Source: Marinifilum sp. (lineage in GTDB: Bacteria; UBA9089; CG2-30-40-21). From it: a DNA stretch of 39,103 nt. The stretch is taken from contig DYDG01000015.1 in the NCBI GenBank assembly GCA_020717845.1, forward strand, positions 1 through 39,103. The letters are read 5' to 3'. Each line of letters starts with the position of its first letter. Positions within the stretch are counted from its first letter, which is position 1. Both the position numbers and the translations under genes were made by a program. Positions 16,424 to 25,400 of this stretch are shown piece by piece. The notes under the pieces are model-generated. The model saw nothing but the letters and a program-made list of their open reading frames with translations, did no database searches and had not been told where the DNA came from.

Positions 16424-16999
16424 ATGAAAAAAGTAGTTTTTTTGGGAATTTTAAGTTTACTGTTAAGTAGTTGTGCTGCTGTTAGTCCGTATCGAGTGAC
16501 TAATTCCTTTGTAGATAAAGAGGCAGTAACGCAATTACGAGCTCAGCAAATAGCGGTTTTGCCTTTTCAGAATTCAAGCAGTAATCACTCTGCCGGATTA
16601 AAGGTTACCGATGAATTCAATCTTCAATTAGGAAAACTCGGTAAGTTTGACTTAGTCGAACGAATAAAGATTGATGAACTTTATAAAGAACAGGATCTTG
16701 ACCCAAATCGAATTGATAAAAATACTGCCGTCAAAATCGGCAAGATGTTAGGTGCTCATGGTGTAATCCTTGGCAGTGTCCTCGAATACAGCAAGGGTAA
16801 GATAGGGATAAGTATCAGGTTAGTCAATGTAGAGACCGGAAAACAAATCTGGCAGGCAAGAGATACCCTTTACGCAAGTGATAGACGGGTAAAGGTATTG
16901 GTTGATGGTTTTCAGCAAAAAATGCGATTAAAAAGTGATAAGGAATTCTTAGCCCAAATCCTGTGCCAATTATTAGTCCAAACCTTTGTAGAGGAATAG
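16424..16999 (+). CDS. CsgG-like lipoprotein, first of a tandem pair (191 aa)
   Basis: The N-terminus is a lipoprotein signal (MKKVVFLGILSLLLSSC, lipid-modified Cys17). The body has IAVLPFQNSSSN, FNLQLGKLGKFDLVERIKIDELYKEQ, AVKIGKMLGAHGVILGSV and a final strand pair LVNVETGKQIWQARDT. This is the pattern of the CsgG/curli-assembly-like family (PF03783 relatives) of periplasm-facing lipoproteins. The start follows AGGAGG (16413-16418) by 5 bases; an upstream ATG inside the tRNA-like sequence is rejected. Ten bases separate it from its paralogue downstream. True CsgG forms an export pore and is longer, so pore formation here is not established. Confidence 0.8.
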   Translation: MKKVVFLGILSLLLSSCAAVSPYRVTNSFVDKEAVTQLRAQQIAVLPFQNSSSNHSAGLKVTDEFNLQLGKLGKFDLVERIKIDELYKEQDLDPNRIDKNTAVKIGKMLGAHGVILGSVLEYSKGKIGISIRLVNVETGKQIWQARDTLYASDRRVKVLVDGFQQKMRLKSDKEFLAQILCQLLVQTFVEE

Positions 17000-17009
17000 G
17001 AGGAATAAC

Positions 17010-17777
17010 ATGAGAATCTATTTGAAACCGTTAAGTCTCCTTCTTATTCTATCTTTGTTTAACCTGACAGGTTGTGTAGGAACAACACCATATCGTATGA
17101 ATAATTTTTTTATCACTGACTCAATAAATAAATTAGAACAGACAAAAATAGCAGTTTTGCCCTTTGAGAATTTGACTGCTAATAAGCAAGCCGGTCTCTC
17201 AGTTACAGATGAGTTCAATCTCCAATTAGGCAAACTCGGTAAGTTTGACTTAGTCGAACGAATAAGGATAGATGAACTTTTTAAGGAGCAGGATCTTCCC
17301 AAAGATAGAATTGATGAGGCAACCGCAGTTAAAATCGGCAAGATGCTTGGTGCTCAGGCAGTTGTTTTAGGGGTAATTACTAAATATAAATCTCGTGAGC
17401 AAGAGGAACAGATAGCCCAATCACAACAATCTACAACGATTCCTGTGATCATAGAAAATAAAAGTTGCTCAAAGAAAGAGGATAAAGAGGAAGGTGACTG
17501 GTTAAGTGCACTTCTCGTTACTGGAATGATAATTACAATTGTTGGAGGTATTGTCTATATTTCATTCCTACAACCATCAGCTGAGGTAGGAATCAGTGTG
17601 AGAATGATTGATGTCGAGACAGGTCAACAACTATGGCAGGCAAGGGATACATTTAAAGGCAATCGTCCATCTATAAAATCATTGGTTACAACAAAGGAAG
17701 AACGTAAAAGATTACGAAAAGATATTGATTTCTTGAGCCGACTGCTATGCCAGGAATTGGCTGAGACACTTAAATAA
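17010..17777 (+). CDS. CsgG-like lipoprotein, second copy with inserted transmembrane segment (255 aa)
   Basis: Lipoprotein signal with lipobox LTGC (Cys22). The core is nearly identical to the upstream paralogue, including FNLQLGKLGKFDLVERI. After residue about 130 it carries an extra stretch of about 60 residues: a polar Gln/Lys/Glu-rich linker and a hydrophobic helix (ALLVTGMIITIVGGIVYISFL). The common ending (VRMIDVETGQQLWQARDT) then resumes. AGGAGG precedes the start by 6 bases. The pair arose by tandem duplication, and the insertion could span a second membrane or bind a partner. Confidence 0.8.
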   Translation: MRIYLKPLSLLLILSLFNLTGCVGTTPYRMNNFFITDSINKLEQTKIAVLPFENLTANKQAGLSVTDEFNLQLGKLGKFDLVERIRIDELFKEQDLPKDRIDEATAVKIGKMLGAQAVVLGVITKYKSREQEEQIAQSQQSTTIPVIIENKSCSKKEDKEEGDWLSALLVTGMIITIVGGIVYISFLQPSAEVGISVRMIDVETGQQLWQARDTFKGNRPSIKSLVTTKEERKRLRKDIDFLSRLLCQELAETLK

Positions 17778-17787
17778 TGGAAGAGGG

Positions 17788-17898
17788 AAGGCACACGATG
17801 AGCTGATAATATGTCGAAAAACTTTGCCTAACCCCTAATCCCTAATCCCTAACCCCTTCCCAGCAAGGCACACAAGGAGCTGATAATATGTCGAAAAA
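17788..17898. repeat. Duplicated translation start with heptad CCTAATC-type spacer
   Basis: The leader and first codons of the DUF2723 gene are present twice: 17788-17821 and 17865-17898 share AAGGCACAC, GAGCTGATAATATGTCGAAAAA. In the upstream copy the ribosome binding site is altered (GATGAG) and the frame ends after six codons. The spacer holds tandem CCCTAATC/CCCTAACC words (17830-17856). It may be a replication-slippage scar or a small leader peptide. Confidence 0.7.
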
Positions 17899-20071
17899 GG
17901 TAAAGCAAAAACCAAAGGCAGCACAAAAAATCCAAGGACAAGAAAAAGGAAAAGAAAAATCCTGGCTGCCGATAGAGACAGGGATTGAGGCTGTCAGGGT
18001 AAAGGGAATGGAATACCTGTGGGGAATATTGATATTCCTTGGTGTGCTTGGATGTTATCTTCATCTGCTCCCTCCAACCGTAACCTTTAGCGATAGCGGT
18101 GATTTTATTACCTGTGCCTATACACTGGGCATTGCCCATCCTACCGGGTATCCTACATGGACAATGCTGGGACACATACTTACCTGGATTCCATTGTCAA
18201 ATATCGGGATGCGGGTTACATTGCTTTCATGTATCGCTGGTGCCTTAGCCGTGATGCTGGTTTATTTTTGCCTGCTTAAACTAACCAGAAAATTGGTGAT
18301 CTCTATCGTTGGAGCAGGTGTTTTTGCCTTTTCCTACACCCATTTTCGTGTATCACAGATAGCTGATGTTTATTCACTCTATGTCTTTTTTGCTGCTCTG
18401 GTTGTCTTGATACTGCTCATCTGGCGTGAAACAAAAAAATCGTTTCATCTATATCTTGGAGCATTTGTTTATGGGCTTGGCTTTACCAATCACCTTTTAA
18501 TCATTACCCTTTTCCCGGCAATAATCTATCTAATCTGGACAGTAGACAGAAGTAGAGACGCAAAATTTTGTGTCTCTGCCTTTTCTGCCCGTAGCATGGG
18601 TATGTTGACCCTGTGCTTCTTTCTGGGCTTACTCCCCTATAGCTATCTGCTTATTAGAGGGTTTCAGCAGCCATTGATTGACTGGGGGGAGCCAACCACT
18701 ATCACCAGCTTTTTGCGGCTTATTACCGGCGGAATTTACAAAGAGAGCATGTTTAAGGAGGCTTCTTCCCCTTCTCAATTATGGGAAACATATGGGTATC
18801 ATCTTTACCTTCTGGGAAAGCAATTTACGTTCTGGCTTTCACCATTTATCATCCTGGGATTATGGAAGCTCTACCGCACAAGCCTCAGCCTGCTGATATT
18901 TTTGTGCCTTATCTTTTTGTGTAACACACTCTATGCACTTGGATTACAAAAGGTTATCCAGGGATTAATAGACCATGAATCATATCATTTACCATCAATT
19001 ATGGTTATGTCCATACTGCTGGGATATGGGATACTATTTGTGTGTGAGCTGATTAAACCCAAAAAGATTGCCTATTTCCTTGCATCTCTCTTGCCAATCA
19101 TTCCCTTAACCTCGTATTATCATCAAGCAGATGTGAGCAAATATTTCTTTGCTCATGACTATGGCATGAATCTGTTGAGGCATCTCCCAAAAAAGGCAAT
19201 GATGTTTAATCAAGTAGACTATAACGTGTTTCCATTGTGGTATCTCCAGTATGTGGAGAATGTTCGTCTGGATGTTCCGGTATTTAGTGTCTTATTCCTG
19301 ACCAGGCCATGGTATGTGGAAAGGATTCTTAAACTCTATCCTGAGGTCGCTTTGGGCTGCAAGCCAACCGATCCATACAGCCAGATATTTTCCAGTATCA
19401 TTAACAACAATGCCAATGATTATCAGATCTACTTTACCCATGATTTTGCTACTCAAAAGGATGCAAATGCTCCTATGCCCAATGAGGCAGTCAAGGATGG
19501 TATCCTTTACTGTCTGCGAGGCAAGGGGACAGGGGAAGAATTAGCCTATAACTATCGTGGGGTATTTGACCCATGTATTTATAAAGAGGTGTGGGCGGAT
19601 GAGGTCATAGGTGTTTATGGATATTATTATGCCTGGCTGGGACAGGAGGCTCTTCAAGGCAACAATTTTCCCAAAGCAATTAATTACCTAAAAAAGGCAA
19701 TGGAGTTTGACAAGGATAATGTCTCTTATTACCCTAACCTTGCCCTTGCCTATAATTCTCAAAAGAAACATACAGAGGCAATATCTATCCTGAAACAAGG
19801 GGTAAAGATACATGCAGATAAGGTTGAAATATGGTATCATCTGGCAATGACATATTACTACATGCAGAAATATGATGAAGCCATATCTAACCTGCAGCAC
19901 GCACTGAGTATTAATCCAAACGATGCCTCAAGTTATGACCTGCTTGGTGTTTGTTATCATTTTAAGGGGCAAAAGCAGCAGGCCATTGAGGCAATCCAGA
20001 CAAGCCTGAGACTCAATCCCTCCTCGCAGGAGGCAATGATGCATTTAGGGATGATTCAGGGGCAGCAGTAA
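17888..20071 (+). CDS. DUF2723 multipass membrane glycosyltransferase-like protein with C-terminal TPRs (727 aa)
   Basis: After a Lys/Gln-rich cytoplasmic N-terminus, the segment LPPTVTFSDSGDFITCAYTLGIAHPTGYPTW is the diagnostic DUF2723 (PF11028) opening, seen in GT-C-type protein O-mannosyltransferase relatives. The acidic DSGD is the likely catalytic loop. About ten hydrophobic helices follow to residue about 410, then a soluble domain, then at least four TPRs (about 585-727). The family probably transfers sugars from lipid carriers on the outer face of the inner membrane, which would suit glycosylation of the secreted proteins nearby (inference). AGGAG precedes the ATG by 8 bases. A palindromic repeat lies inside the coding sequence at 18552-18579. 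Confidence 0.85.
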   Translation: MSKKVKQKPKAAQKIQGQEKGKEKSWLPIETGIEAVRVKGMEYLWGILIFLGVLGCYLHLLPPTVTFSDSGDFITCAYTLGIAHPTGYPTWTMLGHILTWIPLSNIGMRVTLLSCIAGALAVMLVYFCLLKLTRKLVISIVGAGVFAFSYTHFRVSQIADVYSLYVFFAALVVLILLIWRETKKSFHLYLGAFVYGLGFTNHLLIITLFPAIIYLIWTVDRSRDAKFCVSAFSARSMGMLTLCFFLGLLPYSYLLIRGFQQPLIDWGEPTTITSFLRLITGGIYKESMFKEASSPSQLWETYGYHLYLLGKQFTFWLSPFIILGLWKLYRTSLSLLIFLCLIFLCNTLYALGLQKVIQGLIDHESYHLPSIMVMSILLGYGILFVCELIKPKKIAYFLASLLPIIPLTSYYHQADVSKYFFAHDYGMNLLRHLPKKAMMFNQVDYNVFPLWYLQYVENVRLDVPVFSVLFLTRPWYVERILKLYPEVALGCKPTDPYSQIFSSIINNNANDYQIYFTHDFATQKDANAPMPNEAVKDGILYCLRGKGTGEELAYNYRGVFDPCIYKEVWADEVIGVYGYYYAWLGQEALQGNNFPKAINYLKKAMEFDKDNVSYYPNLALAYNSQKKHTEAISILKQGVKIHADKVEIWYHLAMTYYYMQKYDEAISNLQHALSINPNDASSYDLLGVCYHFKGQKQQAIEAIQTSLRLNPSSQEAMMHLGMIQGQQ
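18552..18579. repeat. Palindromic repeat inside the DUF2723 coding sequence
   Basis: GTAGAGACGCAAA and TTTGTGTCTCTGC form a 13-bp stem with one mismatch and one wobble. They encode part of SRDAKFCVSA in a loop between membrane helices. A near-identical perfect hairpin lies at 35580-35607 inside the element that splits the transposase. The segment is in frame and does not break the protein. Confidence 0.7.
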
Positions 20072-20136
20072 TCAGAAATAGAACGAAATAGAACACGGAT
20101 AACACGGATTAGACAGATTTTCACAGATTGATTTTT

Positions 20137-20300
20137 AGTAATAGTTCACCGCAGAGACGCAGAGGCACAGAGAAATTAACAAAAATTAGAATCCAGAACA
20201 CAGAAAGGCAAAAAGAAAGAATCTGTAGTCTCTCATCTGTGCTCTGTCCTCTAATTTTTTCTCAGCGTCTTTGCGTCTCTGCGGTTAGCTGAACGGTTAC
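20137..20300. repeat. Large imperfect inverted repeat between convergent genes
   Basis: The arm ACCGCAGAGACGCAGAGGCA (from 20148) is mirrored by TTGCGTCTCTGCGGT (to 20285), and the pairing continues inward through AAAATTAGA and ACAGAGCACAGA-like words. It sits between the stops of the DUF2723 gene and kup and could act as a bidirectional terminator. Words such as ACACGGATAACACGGATT (20093-20110) just upstream are low-complexity tandem copies. No gene is seen in 20072-20305. Confidence 0.6.
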
Positions 20301-20305
20301 GATTT

Positions 20306-22126
20306 TTATATCTCTACGCGGGTAATTACACCATGCAGTTTATTTGAAGGAAGTTTGTAGAACTGACCAAAGGATGGGGTTAAATCCTTAATCATGGCAA
20401 ATATCTTCCAGATAACGTTTCCAGTGGCAATATCGTCAAGGCCATAGAAGATTGCCTTAGGATTTATTTCGGCCTGCTGTAATATCTCACCTACATCGAT
20501 AATCTGCATGTATCCCAGTTGTATCTCAAATACACTTATACCTTCTGCAAGGTCCTCTTTGAAAAAACCTATGGCTTCAAAAGGGTCATCCAGCGTGGTT
20601 ATGGAGACAAACACATTATCCTCATAGATGATATTGTTGGTAAACATGGTATTAGCAATATACGGCGGGATAACCTTTGTCCCTCTGGTGAAGAAAATGG
20701 CTGTGCCTTTAATCTTATTCATTGTTTTATATGCCTCATTATATTTTTCAAGAAAAACATCAACATCCAGCATCTTAATTGTGTTATAAAGAGTTTTCTG
20801 TCCCAGGGTATAAATCATAATTATGCCAAATGGAATTAATGCCAGGATAATTGACCAATAACCGCCATGAGGTATTTTATATATATTTGATGCCATAAAT
20901 ATTGCAGCTACAACAGTCACGAAGAAAGAGATGATGGCTGATGGGATTTTGCCTTTTAACCAGAATATCCAGACCATCATAATCCCGGTTAGGACCATTG
21001 TTCCTGTAACCGCAAGTCCATAAGCCGCACTGAGACGGTGTGATTCCTTAAACTCATACATAATAAATAAAACAGCCCCTAATAAAAACCAATTCACCAC
21101 TCCAACATATACCTGTGATTTTAACTTAGCAGATGTATAATCAACCTTAAGCAGAGGCATGATATGGGTTGTTATCCCTTGATATACAATGGAAAACATT
21201 CCGCTAATCAAAGCCTGTGAGGCGATAACTGTTGCTATTACACTGAGAATAAGGAATGGAACATAGAGAGATTGTGCCTGATGAAATACCATGGCAAAAA
21301 GAATGTTCTGTGCCTCTGGATGCTGAATAACATAAGCACCCTGTCCAAGATAAGTTAGCAAGAGGGCAGCAAACACAAAATACCAGGCATTAACAATGGG
21401 TTTTCGTCCTAAATGTCCCATGTCAGCGTATAATGCCTCACCACCTGTGGCACAGAGGATAACCCCTGAAAGCACAAAAAAACCGCTAACACCATTTTCT
21501 ATAAGAAACTTAAAGGCATAGTATGGATGAACAGCCATTAGCACTGATGGGTAGTGTGCTATTGCAATAATCCCTGAAATGGCTAATGCTAAAAACCAGA
21601 TGAGCATCAAGGGTCCAAAAACCCTGGCAACCTTTTCCGTTCCCTTACGCTGAAAGGCAAACAATACTATGGCAATTAGAGCAGCAATAAGGATAAGTGT
21701 TGTCTGCTTCGTGCTTTCCAATCCTGGAATCAGAAGCAAGCCTTCGACAGCACTCAATATACTTATGGCTGGGGTAATTATCCCATCACCGACAAAAAGG
21801 GAGATGCCGATAAAGGAAAGCAGGGTAATAAATGCTGCCTGTCTGCTTGACTTCAAAAGGGGAACCAGGATTTCACGAAGCACAATTATCCCGCCCTCAC
21901 CCTTTTTGCCAAGGCTTGTGGCCAGCCAGGCATATTTAACAGTAACAAGCATAATCAAAGTCCAGACAATAAGAGAAAGGACGCCCATCACATTTTCTTG
22001 GGTTGGCTTTGTGAGGAGAAATATAACTGTAAGCGTATATATCGGACTTGTTCCAATGTCTCCAAAGACAAGACCAAGTGATTTTATGATGCCCTTTAGA
22101 GGCGATTCTTTTTCTTTTTCAAGCAT
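20306..22126 (-). CDS. kup: Kup-family potassium uptake protein (606 aa)
   Basis: Kup/HAK/KT proteins take up K+ with protons across the inner membrane. The family signature LGLVFGDIGTSPIYTL is at residues 17-32. It is followed by KKGEGGIIVLREI, FVGDGIITPAISILSAVEGL, GGEALYADMGHLGRKPI and about twelve hydrophobic helices to residue about 450. A soluble C-terminal domain (GTAIFFTRGTKVIPPYI ... LPSNKLHGVITRVEI) completes the protein; its length is typical of the family. The start is preceded by GAGG at suitable distance and by a perfect consensus promoter at 22208-22236. It is monocistronic and convergent with the DUF2723 gene. Confidence 0.95.
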   Translation of the reverse strand: MLEKEKESPLKGIIKSLGLVFGDIGTSPIYTLTVIFLLTKPTQENVMGVLSLIVWTLIMLVTVKYAWLATSLGKKGEGGIIVLREILVPLLKSSRQAAFITLLSFIGISLFVGDGIITPAISILSAVEGLLLIPGLESTKQTTLILIAALIAIVLFAFQRKGTEKVARVFGPLMLIWFLALAISGIIAIAHYPSVLMAVHPYYAFKFLIENGVSGFFVLSGVILCATGGEALYADMGHLGRKPIVNAWYFVFAALLLTYLGQGAYVIQHPEAQNILFAMVFHQAQSLYVPFLILSVIATVIASQALISGMFSIVYQGITTHIMPLLKVDYTSAKLKSQVYVGVVNWFLLGAVLFIMYEFKESHRLSAAYGLAVTGTMVLTGIMMVWIFWLKGKIPSAIISFFVTVVAAIFMASNIYKIPHGGYWSIILALIPFGIIMIYTLGQKTLYNTIKMLDVDVFLEKYNEAYKTMNKIKGTAIFFTRGTKVIPPYIANTMFTNNIIYEDNVFVSITTLDDPFEAIGFFKEDLAEGISVFEIQLGYMQIIDVGEILQQAEINPKAIFYGLDDIATGNVIWKIFAMIKDLTPSFGQFYKLPSNKLHGVITRVEI

Positions 22127-22207
22127 TGAAAAAAACCTCTTCCACCTTAAAAATGAATTTCCTTTAAACTGAAGAAAGGGTATCCGGTAATAGCCTGTTC
22201 ATCATTA

Positions 22208-22236
22208 ATTATATTCCATCTCTTGATAATTGTCAA
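22208..22236 (-). promoter_or_regulatory. Perfect consensus promoter of kup
   Basis: On the minus strand TTGACA (22236..22231), 17 bases, then TATAAT (22213..22208). Both hexamers are exact sigma-70 consensus, which predicts strong constitutive transcription. The leader is about 75 bases. Confidence 0.9.
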
Positions 22237-22298
22237 ACAATTTTTGCAGGAAATTTAATGAACAAAGCCTATTAGATGGCTAAAAATGTTTAACACAT

Positions 22299-22362
22299 TA
22301 AAAACAAAGGAAGTTACAGTAGTTGCGATGGAATTCTCAATTTCTCCCTTCCTTTGTTTTTA
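22299..22362. repeat. 15-bp perfect inverted repeat between two divergent promoters
   Basis: TAAAAACAAAGGAAG (22299-22313) pairs perfectly with CTTCCTTTGTTTTTA (22348-22362) across a 34-base loop. It ends 4 bases before the -35 of the plus-strand promoter at 22367. It may be a terminator-like insulator or a binding site shared by the two promoters. The overlapping frame 22286-22468 has no other support. Confidence 0.55.
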
Positions 22363-22366
22363 TTTG

Positions 22367-22395
22367 TTGACAATCCATTTATGGTATGATAAAAT
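22367..22395 (+). promoter_or_regulatory. Promoter of the PQQ/FN3 protein gene
   Basis: TTGACA (22367-22372), a 17-base spacer and TAAAAT (22390-22395) with an extended TG one base upstream of the -10. The start point near 22402 gives a leader of about 55 bases. Confidence 0.85.
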
Positions 22396-22457
22396 ATCAG
22401 GTATTAGTGAAAGGTGTATCTTGTGTTACAAGTCTTTAATGTGGAGAGTTTCTTTAT

Positions 22458-25400
22458 ATGACCATTAATGCTTGCATTAATAATAAAATACGATGTGCGG
22501 TCATTATTGCCTATTTGTTGTTGTCATGCTTGAATCTTCATGCAGTATCATCACAAATACAAGGAGTGGGCCACTCTGGCGGAGTGAGCCACTCTGACGA
22601 AGTGAGCCCTTCTGGCAATGGTATCGTCTCGATTAAGTCCTTACCGCAATCATCATTTGCCAGAGGAGTGGCTATCTCATGGCCATGCCTTCAACAAGAT
22701 GCCCAGCATACTGGCAGGAGCACCCTTTCTGGACCTGATACCATGCCAATAATAAAGTGGCGTAAGCATGTTCATGGATATATAAGCGGACAGCCGATTG
22801 TTGATGAATCCGGTCGAGTTTATTTTTGCAGTTCAGTAGGTATGTTCTTTGTTGTTAAACCAGATGGCAGCGAGTCTTCAATAAACCTTGGCAGCAGTGT
22901 GGATTCTACCTGTGCCCTGGGGCAATCTGGAACAATCTATGTCTTGTGTAAAGATGGCAGCCTTTGTGCGATTGACAAAGAAACACTGCGTATTAAATGG
23001 AAATATGCTGCCAATGTCCCCTGTTCATGGGCATCTCCTGCTGTTGTGGGTGATATAGATGAAGTAATATACTTTGGCACAAATGACGGTAATCTATATG
23101 CCATAGACAGGGATGGCAGGCTGCTCTGGAAGGTTCTGCTTGGCGCATCTATTCAGTCAACACCAGCTATTGATAAATCAGGAATAATCTATATCTCATC
23201 AAACCTTGGCAGTTTACATGCTGTCTTTCCTGATGGCAAGATAAAATGGGAAAAAGGGATTCGTGTCTCACCGTTCTCTTCCCCATGTATCTCTCCGGAT
23301 AATGAATATATATACGTTACTACCCTTGATAATACCCTTGCTGCCATTGACAAGGATGGCAGTATAAATATCACAGAGATAAATTCCTCTATCTATTCCT
23401 TGCCTGCCTTTGGCCATAATCAGGAGATATACATAGGAACACAGGATGGGCTTTGTATCATTACCCCAAAAGGGATACAGCAGGTTCCTACAGGGGACAT
23501 CTTTCGCTCTCATCCGATAGTGGATGCAAAGGGTGTGGTCTATATTGCCTCCCGTTCTGGAAACATCTATGCTGTCCTTCCTGATGGTATGATAAAATGG
23601 AAATATCAGATTGGAATGACACCCGGACCCATATCTCTTGGTCCGGGCGATACGCTCTATATTGGGGACAGAAATGGTGATGTTTATGGGCTTGTTAGTA
23701 TTCAGAAGGCGTTATCGCAAAAGACGCAAAAAGAGATTAAGCTGCCTGATAGCCCCAAAGATTTGCAAATCTCTCTGAAAGGACTCGAGAATACCCTCTT
23801 CTGGAAGGATACAGGAAACAGAGAGGATGGTTTTATTATCGAACGAAAAACCCCGGACAGTGATTATGCAGAGATAGTCAGGGTAAATAAAAATATCACC
23901 AGCTTTAAGGATACCAATTTGTCTCCGGCTATGGATTATTCCTACAGGGTCTGTGCCTATAATAGCGGTGGTATCTCTAAGTATAGCAATGAGTCGATCA
24001 TTACCACCCCTCAGATGCCGCCATCTGCACCGTTGAACCTTCGGGTCACTGTCCAGGGAGGGACAGGGACAAGCCTTTTGTGGCAGGATACATCGTCTAA
24101 TGAATCAGGATTTCTCCTGGAACGGCTAAAGGGGACAGATGACGAGGGCACATACACAGAACTGTGCCGTCTTACCTCAAATACAGTTGAATATCAGGAC
24201 AACAATCTTTTGCCTGATACAGATTATTCCTATCGGATCCTGGCATACAATGATGCTGGACTTTCAGGATATTCAAATGAGTGCATGGTTCGGACACCAC
24301 AGATTCCGCCATCTGCCCCAGATATGCTTGTCTTAATGAAATTTAATAAACATGAGGTTACCCTGTCCTGGCGTGATAAATCTCAGGATGAGCAGGGCTT
24401 TATCCTTGAAAGAATGACAGACAAAGGGACATGGACAATTCTTTCGACCTTTTCTGTCCTAGAGCCAAACTCTTTGCAGTTTATAGACAAACAGATTAAG
24501 CTGAACAACAGATATTCCTATCGAATATGTGCCTATAACCCTGTTGGCAGGTCAGGATATAGCAATATTCTGGAGATTCACACTATCCCAAATCTACCTG
24601 CCATACCTACTGATCTTAAGGCAGCCTTTGTCTCTGCCAGTGGCGTCCTGCTTACATGGATGGATAACTCTGCTAATGAGAATGGGTTCAAGATAGTTAA
24701 GGCAGTCAAGGGTCAAAAGGATTATAAGCTTGTTTGCACCCTTGCTCCGAATACAACTACCTATGAAGATGCAAGGATAATCCCTGGAACAACATATCTT
24801 TACCGTATCGTTTCCTTTAATGACTTTGGACGAACAGAATATAGTAAACCGATAAGTATCACTATTCCAGCAGCCCCTCCGTCAAAACCAGAGAACATAG
24901 AGGCTTTACTTGTTGAATCAACACGAGTAAAGATTACATGGAAGGATACATCTGTGGTTAAGAGAGGAAGCATCTCTGTCAGAGGAGCTTCCTCATTCAA
25001 AATACAGAGAAAAGATCCTGGCAAAGAAGGATTTGAAACCATTGCTGCGGTTGGGCCTGGCAGCATTTATTATACAGATACAAATCTTTTGCCTGATACA
25101 AACTATTCATATCAGGTAATTTCCTGTAATAAAGATGGAGAAGGGGTATCTGATGCAGTTAATATTAAAACCTCAAGGGGATTGCCACAACCGCCATCAG
25201 GATTGAAGATTATGGATGTTTCTCAAACAGACATTAGTCTCTCCTGGGCTGGAAATTGTAGTGAGACAGGTTTTAGGGTAGAAAGAAGGAAAGGGAATAC
25301 CCCTTATGAAGAAATTGCTATCATGGGTGCAGATATAACAAGCTATAGAGATACAGATGTCATCTCAAATACCACCTATTCCTATCGGGTTTGTGCCTAT

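Noticed and set aside
22286-22468. A 60-residue plus-strand frame upstream of the PQQ/FN3 gene
   Set aside because: It spans the inverted repeat and the promoter of the next gene and overlaps that gene's start.
22563-22616. Short regular repeats that could suggest a CRISPR array
   Set aside because: Repeats are 18 bp, tandem without spacers, in frame and inside a coding sequence; there are no cas genes in the window.
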